64,000 nt of DNA from Pseudomonadota bacterium. GTDB taxonomy: Bacteria > Pseudomonadota > Gammaproteobacteria > Pseudomonadales > Oceanobacteraceae. Under the pieces are notes generated by a model. The model was not told the DNA's origin and ran no database searches. It saw only the letters and a list, made by a program, of their open reading frames with translations. The stretch covers positions 1-64,000 of the forward strand of contig JAIXHJ010000005.1 in NCBI GenBank assembly GCA_030145845.1, in the 5' to 3' direction. This document shows, piece after piece, positions 38,768 to 48,900 of the stretch (its first letter is position 1; every line of letters starts with the position of its first letter). Position numbers and translations under genes: made by a program.

Positions 38768-39174
38768 CAGTTCTCCGTTGCCAGGGAAACGTCGTAAACG
38801 CCGGCTGCCCGAGCAGCATCCATAACGGCGACCAGAAGACGGGTCTTGGCTTCTTCATCCGCCTGAATCACAACGGTTCCCTGTGGGTTTTCAGCGTGCA
38901 TACGCTCGATATTCGCCCGCACCTGACTTTCATCCACTTTGCGTTTATCAATCCAGATTTCACCCAGATCATTAATCGCAATCAGGATATTCGCCCGCGG
39001 CTTGGCCTGTGCGGTGCTGGCATCCGGACGGTTAACTTCAATACCGGTTTCTTTCACAAAAGAAGCTGTCACGATAAAGAAGATCAGCATGATAAATACA
39101 ACGTCAAGCATTGGCGTGATATCGATTTCGCCTTCTTCTGCCTGCGCTGACATATTGGAAAAACCACGTCTCAT
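38767..39174 (-). CDS. exbD: Biopolymer transport protein ExbD
   Basis: The 135-residue protein has one N-terminal membrane helix containing the proton-conducting Asp in ITPMLDVVFIMLIFFIVT, followed by a periplasmic domain. It pairs with ExbB to energise TonB. It is coupled to tonB by a TGATG overlap. Confidence 0.95.
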   Translation of the reverse strand: MRRGFSNMSAQAEEGEIDITPMLDVVFIMLIFFIVTASFVKETGIEVNRPDASTAQAKPRANILIAINDLGEIWIDKRKVDESQVRANIERMHAENPQGTVVIQADEEAKTRLLVAVMDAARAAGVYDVSLATEN

Positions 39175-39189
39175 AAGATTACTTCCGCA

Positions 39190-39711
39190 TTAGTGGTCAA
39201 AAGTTAACTGGTCTTCAAGATGGACCTGTTTACGCTTGATATAACGATCCAGCAGCGACTGAGCAAACACCCCGGTCAGTGCGCCTACCATCCCGGCCAT
39301 GGTCGGAATAGTGGCTTTTGAAATACCGGATGCCATTGCTTTCGGGCTGCCATTACCGAGAAATGCCATCACATCGAACACCTCGATCATGCCGTATACC
39401 GTACCCAGCAGACCAAACAGCGGTGCCAGGCCAACCAGCATTTTAATGGTGGATATGCCGGCAGACATTTCGGAGGTCAGACGGGCAATCAGTTCCTGAC
39501 GGATCTGGTGCGCAGTCCAGGAAGTGCGCTCAGTGCGCCCTTCCCATTCACGGAGTGCTGCTTTCTCGTGCGAGCGATATACAAAGGCAAAGTACGCTGT
39601 GCGTTCCAGTACCATCAGCCAGAGGATAAATATCAGGCCCATGATGGCGTAGAGGACTTCGCCTCCACGCTCCATGAACAGATATACCGGCTCGTATAAA
39701 TCTGTGAACAT
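39190..39711 (-). CDS. exbB: MotA/TolQ/ExbB proton channel protein ExbB
   Basis: The 173-residue protein is a short ExbB: a first membrane helix (AIMGLIFILWLMVLERTAYF), a cytoplasmic stretch, and two further helices that include the conserved GLAPLFGLLGTVYGMIEVF and ATIPTMAGMVGALTGVFAQ segments. It is the second ExbB-type protein of the operon, after the longer TtpC, as in the TonB2 system of Vibrio. Confidence 0.93.
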   Translation of the reverse strand: MFTDLYEPVYLFMERGGEVLYAIMGLIFILWLMVLERTAYFAFVYRSHEKAALREWEGRTERTSWTAHQIRQELIARLTSEMSAGISTIKMLVGLAPLFGLLGTVYGMIEVFDVMAFLGNGSPKAMASGISKATIPTMAGMVGALTGVFAQSLLDRYIKRKQVHLEDQLTFDH

Positions 39712-39717
39712 CGCGAA

Positions 39718-41091
39718 TTACGCCGCTTTTGAATGTTGCTGTTCAGCCTGACGGGCCAGAATACCCGTCGCCCGTTCTTCCAGAATCATCATCAGTTCGC
39801 GTGAGCGGTTGTTGGTCAGGGTGTGCAGGAACACACACGGAATGGCTGCCACCAGACCCAGAACCGTTGTTACCAGTGCCTGAGAAATACCACCGGCCAT
39901 CAGTTTCGGATCACCGGTACCGAACAGGGACATGGTTTCAAACACATCGATCATACCGGTTACCGTACCCAGCAGACCCAGCAGCGGGGCAACCACAGAG
40001 ATAATTTTGATCCAGCCAATGGCGCGGGTCAGGCGTGGAACTTCAGCGGCAATGGCTTCACCCAGGTGCAGTTCCAGAGTTTCGGTATCTGCATTTTTAT
40101 TGGCGTTAAACACCGCCATCACACGACCCAGAGCGTTATTTTCGTTCGGGGTTTCAGACTTCATCTGTGCTTTGATTTTGTTGCCTTCAGCATACAGAAC
40201 CACCATACGCCAGATGGCCAGCAGCACACCGATCGCACCCAGTACCAGAATGATGTAACCAACGACACCACCCTGATCAACACGATCACCCAGCTCTGGT
40301 GACTGACCCATAATTTTCAGCAGCTGACCACGGGAAGGATCAATCCAGAAACCGGTCAGGTCTGAACCCGCTGCGTTTTCCAGATCAGCAATCGGTGCGG
40401 TGTAACGGCTGCCGGGCTGTTTATCCAGCTCAACCAGACGACCGGCTTCCAGATCCCAGTTCAGGTAGTGACCGTCAGCCACCGCATTGAAGCCACCCAC
40501 ACGGATAACCTGTTTATTGGTCGCTTCACCGGATGGCAGAACCACATCCGCGTTGTATTCAGCGATACGGCCGCTGTAGGTCATTTCACGCTGCATTTCG
40601 AACCACAGCTGTTCCAGCTGACCGATAGACGGCAGTTTTGAGGAAGAACCGGCGGTTCTGATCAGGTCGGTCAGAAATACTTCACGACCCGGCAGTTCAG
40701 AGCTGACCACGGAACCTTCAAAAACAGCCTTGGTATCACCCGCCACCTGCTGCAGTACACCGAACAATTCCTTCAGGCTGCCCATACGGTTGGTCAGGCG
40801 CTCCTGCGCTTCCGCAATGGCGGTTTCATTCTGCTGGAACTGCTGCTCTTTCTGCGCGCTCAGCTGCTCCAGACGGGTACGCTCAGCGGTCGCTTCGTTA
40901 ACCATTTTTTCCTGTTCACGTGCCGAAGCACGGAAACGGGCCATACGCTGCTGGAAGGCTTTGTCGTCACGCGCCTGTCCCTGTTTAACCAGATCCAGCA
41001 GATCGTTGACGGATACCGGCTCAGCAGCCTGGACAGAAATACTCAGCCCCAGAGTGGCCGCGGCAATCATAAATACGGAACGCAGTTTCAT
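39718..41091 (-). CDS. ttpC: TtpC-like long ExbB family protein
   Basis: The 457-residue protein has a signal peptide, a long periplasmic N-terminal region with a strong coiled coil (about residues 40-110, rich in Glu, Gln and Arg), and a C-terminal MotA/TolQ/ExbB domain from about residue 270 (GYIILVLGAIGVLLAIWRMV ... VVAPLLGLLGTVTGMIDVFE). This is the layout of TtpC, which is required for TonB2-dependent iron uptake in Vibrio. It is coupled to the DUF3450 gene by a TGATG overlap and six bases from exbB. Confidence 0.9.
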   Translation of the reverse strand: MKLRSVFMIAAATLGLSISVQAAEPVSVNDLLDLVKQGQARDDKAFQQRMARFRASAREQEKMVNEATAERTRLEQLSAQKEQQFQQNETAIAEAQERLTNRMGSLKELFGVLQQVAGDTKAVFEGSVVSSELPGREVFLTDLIRTAGSSSKLPSIGQLEQLWFEMQREMTYSGRIAEYNADVVLPSGEATNKQVIRVGGFNAVADGHYLNWDLEAGRLVELDKQPGSRYTAPIADLENAAGSDLTGFWIDPSRGQLLKIMGQSPELGDRVDQGGVVGYIILVLGAIGVLLAIWRMVVLYAEGNKIKAQMKSETPNENNALGRVMAVFNANKNADTETLELHLGEAIAAEVPRLTRAIGWIKIISVVAPLLGLLGTVTGMIDVFETMSLFGTGDPKLMAGGISQALVTTVLGLVAAIPCVFLHTLTNNRSRELMMILEERATGILARQAEQQHSKAA

Positions 41092-41873
41092 CAGTTTGCC
41101 TCCTGGTTTGCGCTGACAGGTGCTGCAACAGGTACTTTAATCAGGTCAGGAGCTGCCTGTTCACGGGCGATACGGATACCAGCCATCAGCTTGCTCTTGT
41201 AGGCAGAATCCAGTGGCTGCCACTGACCGGCAGTGGTATTCCACACACCCAGTGTCTGGCCATCCAGCGTCTGGTACATCAGGGAAATCCGGCCGACACG
41301 GAGGAAATCAACTTCTTTCGGCTGACCACCGATATCCAGCGTACCGCGGTAAGATTCAATGGTACGGCCGTAATCAACCTCGGCCTGATAAGCTTCCATG
41401 ACCTTGCGGTACTTCTCCGCTACGGTCACGTCGGAACGACCCATCAGATCTTTCAGGTTATCAACCCGGCTGCTGCGTTCGTCTTTCAGGAAGGGCACAT
41501 CGGCAGCAACAAACTGGTCGATAGAATCAATCATCCGCAGCATCAGAGGGGTAATCTGACGCTCAACCAGAGTTACATTCTTGATACTGGCTTCAATGCT
41601 GGCCAGCTCATCCTGCTGCCCGTTCAGCTGCTTGTCGAGTTGCTGAATATAAACATTGAGGCCATCGATCTCTTTGATCAGACCACGGTATTCACGCTCA
41701 GAGGCACGGATGTTTTCATCAACAGAATCAATTTTCTGCTGTGATTGCTGAGCTTTGCTGGCGCGGTTAACCCCCTGGTCAAGAGCACCATCGACTGACG
41801 CAGCCGAGGCACCGAATACGACGCCGGCAGTCAGTACAGCGGCGGCCAGAAGATTACGAGTTTGCAGTTGCAT
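41091..41873 (-). CDS. DUF3450 periplasmic coiled-coil protein, first gene of TonB operon
   Basis: The 260-residue precursor has a signal peptide ending near ASAAS. A long coiled coil (about residues 35-95, ASKAQQSQQKIDSVDENIRA onward) is followed by a globular C-terminal domain. This fits DUF3450, encoded at the head of ttpC-exbBD-tonB operons in marine gammaproteobacteria. It probably binds the TtpC periplasmic part. A PhoB-box promoter lies about 80 bases upstream. Confidence 0.88.
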   Translation of the reverse strand: MQLQTRNLLAAAVLTAGVVFGASAASVDGALDQGVNRASKAQQSQQKIDSVDENIRASEREYRGLIKEIDGLNVYIQQLDKQLNGQQDELASIEASIKNVTLVERQITPLMLRMIDSIDQFVAADVPFLKDERSSRVDNLKDLMGRSDVTVAEKYRKVMEAYQAEVDYGRTIESYRGTLDIGGQPKEVDFLRVGRISLMYQTLDGQTLGVWNTTAGQWQPLDSAYKSKLMAGIRIAREQAAPDLIKVPVAAPVSANQEAN

Positions 41874-41934
41874 ATCTAATACCCGTTTTAATCGTTAACG
41901 CCTGCGGATGCAGGTTCCCCAAAATTCAGAGCGC

Positions 41935-41968
41935 ACCATACTGCAGTTCTGTGACAGTTCTGTGACAT
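41935..41968 (-). promoter_or_regulatory. PhoB-box promoter of the DUF3450-ttpC-exbBD-tonB operon
   Basis: Minus-strand box ATGTCACAGAACTGTCAC (41951-41968) contains two TGTCAC half-sites exactly 11 bases apart, as in the Pho box CTGTCATAWAWCTGTCAY. Ten bases further lies TATGGT (41935-41940) as a -10, the spacing found in PhoB-activated promoters that lack a -35. A third, partial CTGTCAT precedes it. Confidence 0.65.
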
Positions 41969-42068
41969 GACAGAATTACTTCAAAAATATGACAAAGACA
42001 TAAAAAATGAAGTATGAGGTCAGAATAACCCCATACTTCAAAAAATCGCTTAAATAGATTTAATAGTG

Positions 42069-44279
42069 CTAATTACATGAAACATTATCAATAAAACTAG
42101 TCCGACAGCTGTTTCTGCTTTCGCCTCTAGTCCATCCAGAGGAACTATAAGTGGAATAACTCACTTCGTCTTCAGCACAAAGTGACACATAACTATCAGC
42201 ATATGTACCGAACTCCTCAAAACAATAGCGATTCGCGTTATTATCGTTAGCCAAAATAGGATTTCTATTCGTATCTCCATATTGATCACGGCGCACTGGA
42301 TCTTTAATAGTATGGTCCATTGATTTACACTGATCAGCAGAAGGACTGAAGTACTTATCATCTTCATGCCCTGTCAAATGAAGATTAGGGCTCAGCTTTT
42401 CAACTCCATCACACAAACCTATAGACACCGGAACTCGTAACTTCATTTCTGCTTTGATGTTACTATTTGCTTGGTTTTCTAGCTCAACATATACATTCAA
42501 AAATATATCTCTAAAACTATGTCCATGCCTCATACTAACACTGCCCCCCATGTTAAATCTCTGTGTTAAAATACCAGACAAATCACCATTAGAATCTCCT
42601 AAATATTCGTGAGACATTTCCCCTTCAGGGGAAGCAAGATATCGAGTGCTTAAATCATACATCGACTTCGGACTTATCTCTTCCACCTCAGCCGATTCAT
42701 CCCAACGATTTGTGCTTTCAGAAACAACCGAATTTGAAAGGTCTAAGCATTTGGCAAAGTCATATCCATTTTTAACACAATCAACTAAAGAGTTTTTAAT
42801 GGAAAAATTAACAACGGATATATAAGATGGATTATAGTATCCTTGATCTCTTGAGTTAATAGAATCGTCAACCCATCCATAGCCACCTTCAACCTCCAAA
42901 ACCGGTTGAATTGCAATTCGCTTAATACTCATACCAGAATCAGGATTCACAACTATCAAATCCTCAACCTGATCAGTATTCAGCAATGAATACTGAAAAA
43001 CATCAAACCAAAAGGTACATTCTTCACCTGAACCATCAGGACAATCAATTGTCATATATCGATTACTTCCACTACCCGGAAAGAAATCATAATCATATGG
43101 ATCTATAACGCTTTTAATTATAATTTCTGGACGTTCAGAAAGTGAAAGAAGACCAACCTTTCCATAATAACCACTTTCATAAATCTTAGACTCATCTGAA
43201 TATTGATCCTGAACCGAAGAGGCGACGCCATACTGCAGGAACTCAATTGGAGATTCCTCCATAATCGTCCCATCAATTGACATAGTACCTTCTGAATACA
43301 TGGTTTGATAAGAGGAAGATGAAGCAGTAGATCCACCAAAAAAGGTAGAGTAAGCAGAATATGCGGCGTTTGCATAACCAAGAAACCCTGCATTACTCGA
43401 TATAAAAGAGGCCATACTAATAAGAGTATTGCCTGCGTCTTTTTTAATATCGCTATCTGATGCCTCACCCTCATCAAAAAGCTTTGTTCCCTCGTCTTCC
43501 AAGTCAGATGCCCACTTACCTGGATCACCATATGATTTATAGATATTATATAAATCAGATACACCAACACTGTTACTTGACGTTATTCCACTATCCAATG
43601 CGTAATTTGTTTCAATAATCAAATCACCAGCAAGGTATATGTCAGATGTATCCCTACGCGCAAATAGAAGTGATATACGAACATTAGGCTCTAAACTTTC
43701 AACTGGATCATAAGATAGATACTTATCAAAAATAATCCATTTATTTTTATATGATGGGAAAACATTCCAATCAGATCTATCATAATCATCTTCTTTTTCA
43801 GACAAGACTGTTATCGGCTGGGAATCATTTAAAAGAATACCCAAATCACTTTCCGAATCGATCCCGCCATGATTAACCTGTACTTTTACAAGAAGCTCTT
43901 CATCATTTCTTTCAAAATCCCGAGTATAAATGAAGAAGCGAAGCTGCGCTGTATGTATATTATAAAGGACGATTGATGGTCGATAATCAGCATCTGTTGC
44001 GGCCAAAATTGAACAGTCAGCTCCAAAATCATCACATGTCAACTTTTTCGAATAAAGTCGCCAGCCATCCTCATAACACATATCCTGACCCGAAACGTCC
44101 ACACCATAGGACGAGCCAGCAGAAAAAGGTGAAGGAATAGAAGCCTCTGTACTATCATCATCATAAACTAAGTATGTTGCCCCGTGCCAATCCCACCCGC
44201 TACTATACGTGGAGCAATCTGCTAACACTTCCGAGTTCAGAACAAGAGCACTAAAGAGCAGTATAAATTTTCTAATCAT
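42069..44279 (-). CDS. Secreted orphan protein, AT-rich gene
   Basis: About 736 residues with a clear signal peptide (MIRKFILLFSALVLNSEVLA). The mature protein is acidic, rich in Ser, Asp and Tyr, with scattered cysteines, and I recognise no family. Near residues 290-318 lies a Gly/Ala/aromatic hydrophobic stretch (FISSNAGFLGYANAAYSAY) between charged helical segments, unusual for a soluble secreted protein. The DNA is visibly richer in A and T, with codons such as ata, tta and aga that neighbours avoid; this suggests recent acquisition. It lies between the TonB operon and the lipoprotein gene on the same strand. The third of three start codons fits the GGAG site best. Confidence 0.75.
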   Translation of the reverse strand: MIRKFILLFSALVLNSEVLADCSTYSSGWDWHGATYLVYDDDSTEASIPSPFSAGSSYGVDVSGQDMCYEDGWRLYSKKLTCDDFGADCSILAATDADYRPSIVLYNIHTAQLRFFIYTRDFERNDEELLVKVQVNHGGIDSESDLGILLNDSQPITVLSEKEDDYDRSDWNVFPSYKNKWIIFDKYLSYDPVESLEPNVRISLLFARRDTSDIYLAGDLIIETNYALDSGITSSNSVGVSDLYNIYKSYGDPGKWASDLEDEGTKLFDEGEASDSDIKKDAGNTLISMASFISSNAGFLGYANAAYSAYSTFFGGSTASSSSYQTMYSEGTMSIDGTIMEESPIEFLQYGVASSVQDQYSDESKIYESGYYGKVGLLSLSERPEIIIKSVIDPYDYDFFPGSGSNRYMTIDCPDGSGEECTFWFDVFQYSLLNTDQVEDLIVVNPDSGMSIKRIAIQPVLEVEGGYGWVDDSINSRDQGYYNPSYISVVNFSIKNSLVDCVKNGYDFAKCLDLSNSVVSESTNRWDESAEVEEISPKSMYDLSTRYLASPEGEMSHEYLGDSNGDLSGILTQRFNMGGSVSMRHGHSFRDIFLNVYVELENQANSNIKAEMKLRVPVSIGLCDGVEKLSPNLHLTGHEDDKYFSPSADQCKSMDHTIKDPVRRDQYGDTNRNPILANDNNANRYCFEEFGTYADSYVSLCAEDEVSYSTYSSSGWTRGESRNSCRTSFIDNVSCN

Positions 44280-44397
44280 CATCAACTCCGTTTGACTATA
44301 AGTTTCATCTAATTATTAATAGATTCCTGATAAACCAGAAAGGTAGATAGAACCCTACAAATAAAAAAATTCATTACATTAAAATTCCGAAAATACA

Positions 44398-44436
44398 AAA
44401 ATAAAAGCGGCGCACAAAGGCGCCGCTTTTATTTTT
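44398..44436. terminator. Terminator of the beta-helix lipoprotein gene
   Basis: AAAATAAAAGCGGCGC pairs with GCGCCGCTTTTATTTT around a short loop, with a U-run in both directions. It lies about ten bases past the lipoprotein stop codon and isolates it from the downstream AT-rich gene. Confidence 0.9.
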
Positions 44437-44445
44437 CATGCAATC

Positions 44446-45876
44446 TTATTCAGCATCGTTAGTGCTGTTTTCGATTCCATCCAGAGAACCTTCAATGATC
44501 CAGCCGCTCCACCAAGGAGAGGTTGTACCCGGCTCAACAGCACCAATGTAGTTAGCGGTTTCGAATGCGAAAGCAGAACCGTTATCCACAGCAGTCATAG
44601 AAGTAGTTGAAGTCGGAGTGTAGTTAGAAGTCAGTGCCGCGTATTCGTCAACAGCTACAGAGCCAGCTCCCACAGTACCTACTTCAAGGTCAGCGTCCCG
44701 CTTCACGTAGAATACAGTACCAGCTGTACCACACTCACCAATAACATCAGCCAGTGTCACGTCTGAATAAGCCATAGTACCCTGACCATCAATATCTGCA
44801 TCATCAATTCGGACACAACCAACAGAGCCCAGAGAAGCAGTGTTGTATACAGAAACTGTCAGAGCACCACGCAGACGCATACTTGGTTCAGTAGCAGAAG
44901 CAGGACCACCAACATACAGAACATTGGCAACAGCAGCATTAGTATCTTCTACATAATCTTCATCAGAAGAGTTTGCTTCGATACCACGAGGGTCGTTGCT
45001 GCCCTGAGGAGCAGTAGCATCCGGATCTTTACGGATAATTGCGAACTGAATATTACCCTGATAGCCTTCATCAAAGTCGATGTCATCGTCATCATTGTTA
45101 GTCAGTACAACGTTCGTCACGTTAACCGTACCGCCAAACCATTCGATACCATCATCAAGACTACCGTGAACCTGAACGTAAGAAATATCAGTACCGTGAC
45201 CAACCCCCTGGAGAGTCAGACCGTTAATCTCGTTGTTCGGACCCGCAACATAACCGGCTTCAGCAATACGAACATATTTCAGAACGCCGCTGTTATCATC
45301 AGTGATATTACCGCCATACAGACCAACCTCGTCACCACCTTCACCTTCAACATTACAGGTAGTGCCAGTGCCATAACAAACACCAGTGTTACCAGCGCCA
45401 TATTCAGGTGCGAACCCCTGAATAATCACACCGCCCCATTCACCCAGGCCGTCGTAGTCATCATCACTGTAAGAGCTGAAAGTAATTGGGCTGGATGCTG
45501 TACCTTCGGCATCGATGGAAGAACCACGGGTTACCACCAGTACACCATCATCAGTACCACGGATGTCGGTACCGGCTTCGATGGTCAGAGTAACACCAGC
45601 AGCTTTAACTGCAGCAACATCGGTATCACTGCTTACTTCAGTAACGTTACCAACACCAACAAACACGAAGTCATCCAGCACCCAGGTGTAGTCAGAAGTA
45701 AAAGTATAATCTTCATTAATTGTACCGGTCACAGTACAAACCATATCAGTATCATCACAATCTACATTGTATGATGCTACAGTGGTGCTACCACCACTGC
45801 TACTGCTGCTACCACCACAGCCTGTCAGTGCAGCTGAGACTACAGCCAATGCCAGATAATGCTTCTTCAGTTCCAT
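44446..45876 (-). CDS. Lipoprotein with probable right-handed beta-helix fold
   Basis: The precursor of about 476 residues has a lipoprotein signal (LAVVSAALTGC, then a GGSSSSSGGS tether). The mature part is very acidic, with few Lys and Arg, and shows short repeated beta-strand patterns (GVTLTIEAGTDIRG, GVLVVTRGSSIDAEG, PITFSSYSDDDYDG, GTDISYVQVHGSLDDGIEWFGG, VNVTNVVLTNNDDDDIDFD) as in parallel beta-helices. Asp-rich turns suggest calcium binding. It is just downstream of the TonB-dependent receptor gene with its own upstream region, so a surface binding partner of the receptor is likely; this is inference. The ATG at 45876 has GAGG seven bases upstream. Confidence 0.75.
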   Translation of the reverse strand: MELKKHYLALAVVSAALTGCGGSSSSSGGSTTVASYNVDCDDTDMVCTVTGTINEDYTFTSDYTWVLDDFVFVGVGNVTEVSSDTDVAAVKAAGVTLTIEAGTDIRGTDDGVLVVTRGSSIDAEGTASSPITFSSYSDDDYDGLGEWGGVIIQGFAPEYGAGNTGVCYGTGTTCNVEGEGGDEVGLYGGNITDDNSGVLKYVRIAEAGYVAGPNNEINGLTLQGVGHGTDISYVQVHGSLDDGIEWFGGTVNVTNVVLTNNDDDDIDFDEGYQGNIQFAIIRKDPDATAPQGSNDPRGIEANSSDEDYVEDTNAAVANVLYVGGPASATEPSMRLRGALTVSVYNTASLGSVGCVRIDDADIDGQGTMAYSDVTLADVIGECGTAGTVFYVKRDADLEVGTVGAGSVAVDEYAALTSNYTPTSTTSMTAVDNGSAFAFETANYIGAVEPGTTSPWWSGWIIEGSLDGIENSTNDAE

Positions 45877-45925
45877 CACTAATCCTCGTTAATTGGATTT
45901 TGTTTACTTAAGTCCACGTATTTTT

Positions 45926-45943
45926 GTCACACTCTGATGACAT
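45926..45943 (-). promoter_or_regulatory. Pho-box-like element upstream of the lipoprotein gene
   Basis: Minus-strand ATGTCATCAGAGTGTGAC has TGTCAT and TGTGAC half-sites 11 bases apart, one mismatch from the Pho-box core. No good -10 lies ten bases downstream, and the site can also be read as an inverted repeat (TGTCA N8 TGACA). It is weaker than the two other boxes nearby. Confidence 0.35.
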
Positions 45944-45958
45944 ATTTATTACAAAGCT

Positions 45959-48900
45959 TCAGAAATTGAATGTAACCGAAGTATTGATTTTTGTTCCTTC
46001 ATAATATTCCTCGATAACGGAGTCACTACGGGAGTAACGGACCGGGGAATCTGTCAGGTTTTCAACCTTGGCTTTCACCGAAATAAATTCATCTGGATCA
46101 TAGCTATACACAAGATCAACAGTCGTTCTTTCATTTTCAATTTCAGATTCCAGAGACCCACGCGCCGTGGCATAAATCCGGTCACCGAAGTAGTTAACAA
46201 GCAAGGTCAACGACTGCCCGGTTGCAAGATGATCAACACCAAACTGCATGTTACTGAGATACTTGGATTGTCCCTGAAGCTCACGGGATGATTCGCCTTC
46301 CAGGCGCTCAGCATCGGTGCCACTTAGATCAACCTCTGAGTCAATGTAAGAAAAGTTTCCGCCAACAAAACCGGAAAATTCAGATTCCGAAAATACACTT
46401 TTCCGGAAATCGATCTCCAGCCCCTGCAATGTTGCTCCCGTTACATTATCAAATGTGTAACCATCAGAAGCGGAACCAGAGCCATCAATAACAGTACGCT
46501 CAATTGGATCAGTAATGTCTTTATAGAAAAGAGCAACAGACATACTGTCTTCGTCGCTGAAGTAGTATTCTCCACGCAAATCGAGGTTAACAATCTTGGA
46601 AACCTCAAGATCAGGATTTCCTGAAAGGACATCATCAGTTTCCGGATCGTAGCTCGCAGACTCGGAGCGTTCTGTAATACCCGGGCGGGAAATAGTCTGT
46701 GAAATACTTGCACGAATCTGACTGTCTTCTGTAGCGCGCCAGTTTGCTGAAATTACCGGCATTAAGAAGCTGTCATCAAGTTTACTTTCTTCCTTTGAAG
46801 AATCCGGGTATTCCAGGCTCTGCTCAAACGACTCAAAACGGGCTCCGGCAAGCACGGAAACACTGTTCATATCAAGTTCCCCTGAAAGGTAACCGGCATA
46901 AACATTGTCTTCGGCTTCATAACTATCAGTTGAAGTCGTCGTTCCTGTAATGCTTACGTAGTAATCATCCAGGTTTGAATCAGTAAAGATTTCTTCCGGT
47001 GACAGAGTCGATGATACGGAAGATGAATCAATGATCTTCGCACCATACCGCTGCATATCAACTGTACGGGATTTATTACTGACTAAAATACCCGTTTTCA
47101 GTTTCAGTAACATTGCGTTATCAAGCTCGATATCACTGCTATAATCCACCCCCAGGTCGATTGAATCTTCCGTCAGGTCTGAATAACGCCTTTCCACAGA
47201 GCCTATTAAGGAAGGCGTTGCAGTACTGTTTGTCGAAACAGCATAGGTATAAGTACGGCGATCAGGCTCATATCGGCGGGTTTGAGAAGCTCCGACACGC
47301 CAGCTAAGCTGGTCTTCGCCAATCAGGTTAAAGTAATGCTCACCGGAGAACTGCTGATTCAGAAACTGGCGTTCAACCCACTGCAATGTTGTCTGGATCT
47401 GACGTTGATCATAGGAGGTATAAACTGCATCGCTGACTTTCGTTGTATCATCAGTTTTACGCAGGAGAATCGTTTTACTGGAATAGCTGGAACTACCACT
47501 ATCCAGACCAAGAGCCAGATAGCCAGCCAGGTCTACCTTGCGCTGACTACGCTCATAGGTACCATCCTCACCCACATCATTAATTGATGCATCATGACGT
47601 GCTGTCCATTCATCTTTGTACTGAAAAGCAGCATAATGACCGAAGCCACCATTATCATTTTCTGAATAATTCCCGTTTGAAATAGCAAAACCTTTAGTTG
47701 GTTTTGCCTGTACAGAACGTACATTGTAATTATTCTCGAATGATTTCCCGATTGCAGCAATATCAGCTTCTGTTGCACAAGTAGAAGAAGAACATACTGT
47801 TGGGTTATCCAACCCACCATTTGTCATTGAATCCGCATAGCTGGGCAATTCACGGGTTCCATCATCAATCCCCAGCCAATCCGTTTCACCACCGTTATAG
47901 CTTTCAATATCACTGAATGTAGTACGACTGTTCATTCCCGCACTTAATGTCAGTTTGGTTTCCGGACCATCAGGGACACCCTTGGTTGTCATACCAATAG
48001 CTCCCCCCGTTGAGTCTCCTGGCATATCCGGAGTAAAGCTTTTCTGAATATCAATTCCCCCTAAAACACTGGAGGGAAACAAATCAAGCGGTACATCCCG
48101 ACGCATAGGGTCGGTACTTGGCATCAGACTTCCATTCAGAGTGGAAGAGATATAGCGGCCTGCCATACCACGAACAACTGCAAACTGCCCACCAACAACA
48201 GATACACCAGCCACCCGCTTCAGCGCTGATGCTGCGTTGGAATCACCAAAACGTGCCATCTGCTCAGAACCAATGGCATCGAGAACGGCACTGGAATCAC
48301 GCTCCTGAGCGGTCGCCGTTGACGGAATATAAGAACCAACGGCGACCACCTCTTCAATCATGCCGTCACCGGACATGCTCATGGTCAGGTTTACGCCGGT
48401 ATTTACATTGCCCATCACACGGACACTGTTAACATCCTGTTCACCGTAGTTCGGATGATTGACCTTAACCGAGTACTCACCGCGCGGCAGTTCAAAGCTG
48501 AAAAACCCGTCTTCATCGGTCATGACCGCCTGCTCGGTACCATCAACCGATACCCGCGCGCCCGCAACCGGGCCTCCGGTTTCTGCAGACTGCAGGAAGC
48601 CGGACAGCTGACCAAGGGCAACAGCCTCTTCCTGACCCGGTGTATACACATTGATATCCGGCATCGCTTCACCGGCGATCATCTCTACCTGAACTTCAGC
48701 ATTCTGGCTGCTGTCAGTGGTATCGAATTCAAATTCACCCATCCACTCGCCGAACTTCGAAAGCTCGACTTTGTGGCTGCCATCTTCAATGTCAAACACC
48801 ACAAAGCCCGATGAGCTGACGAGTTTTTTCTGGCCATCAACACTGACCGCAAGGTCGCGTACTGCGCTGCCTTCTTCTGTAACGTAAAACACGGCCTGGC

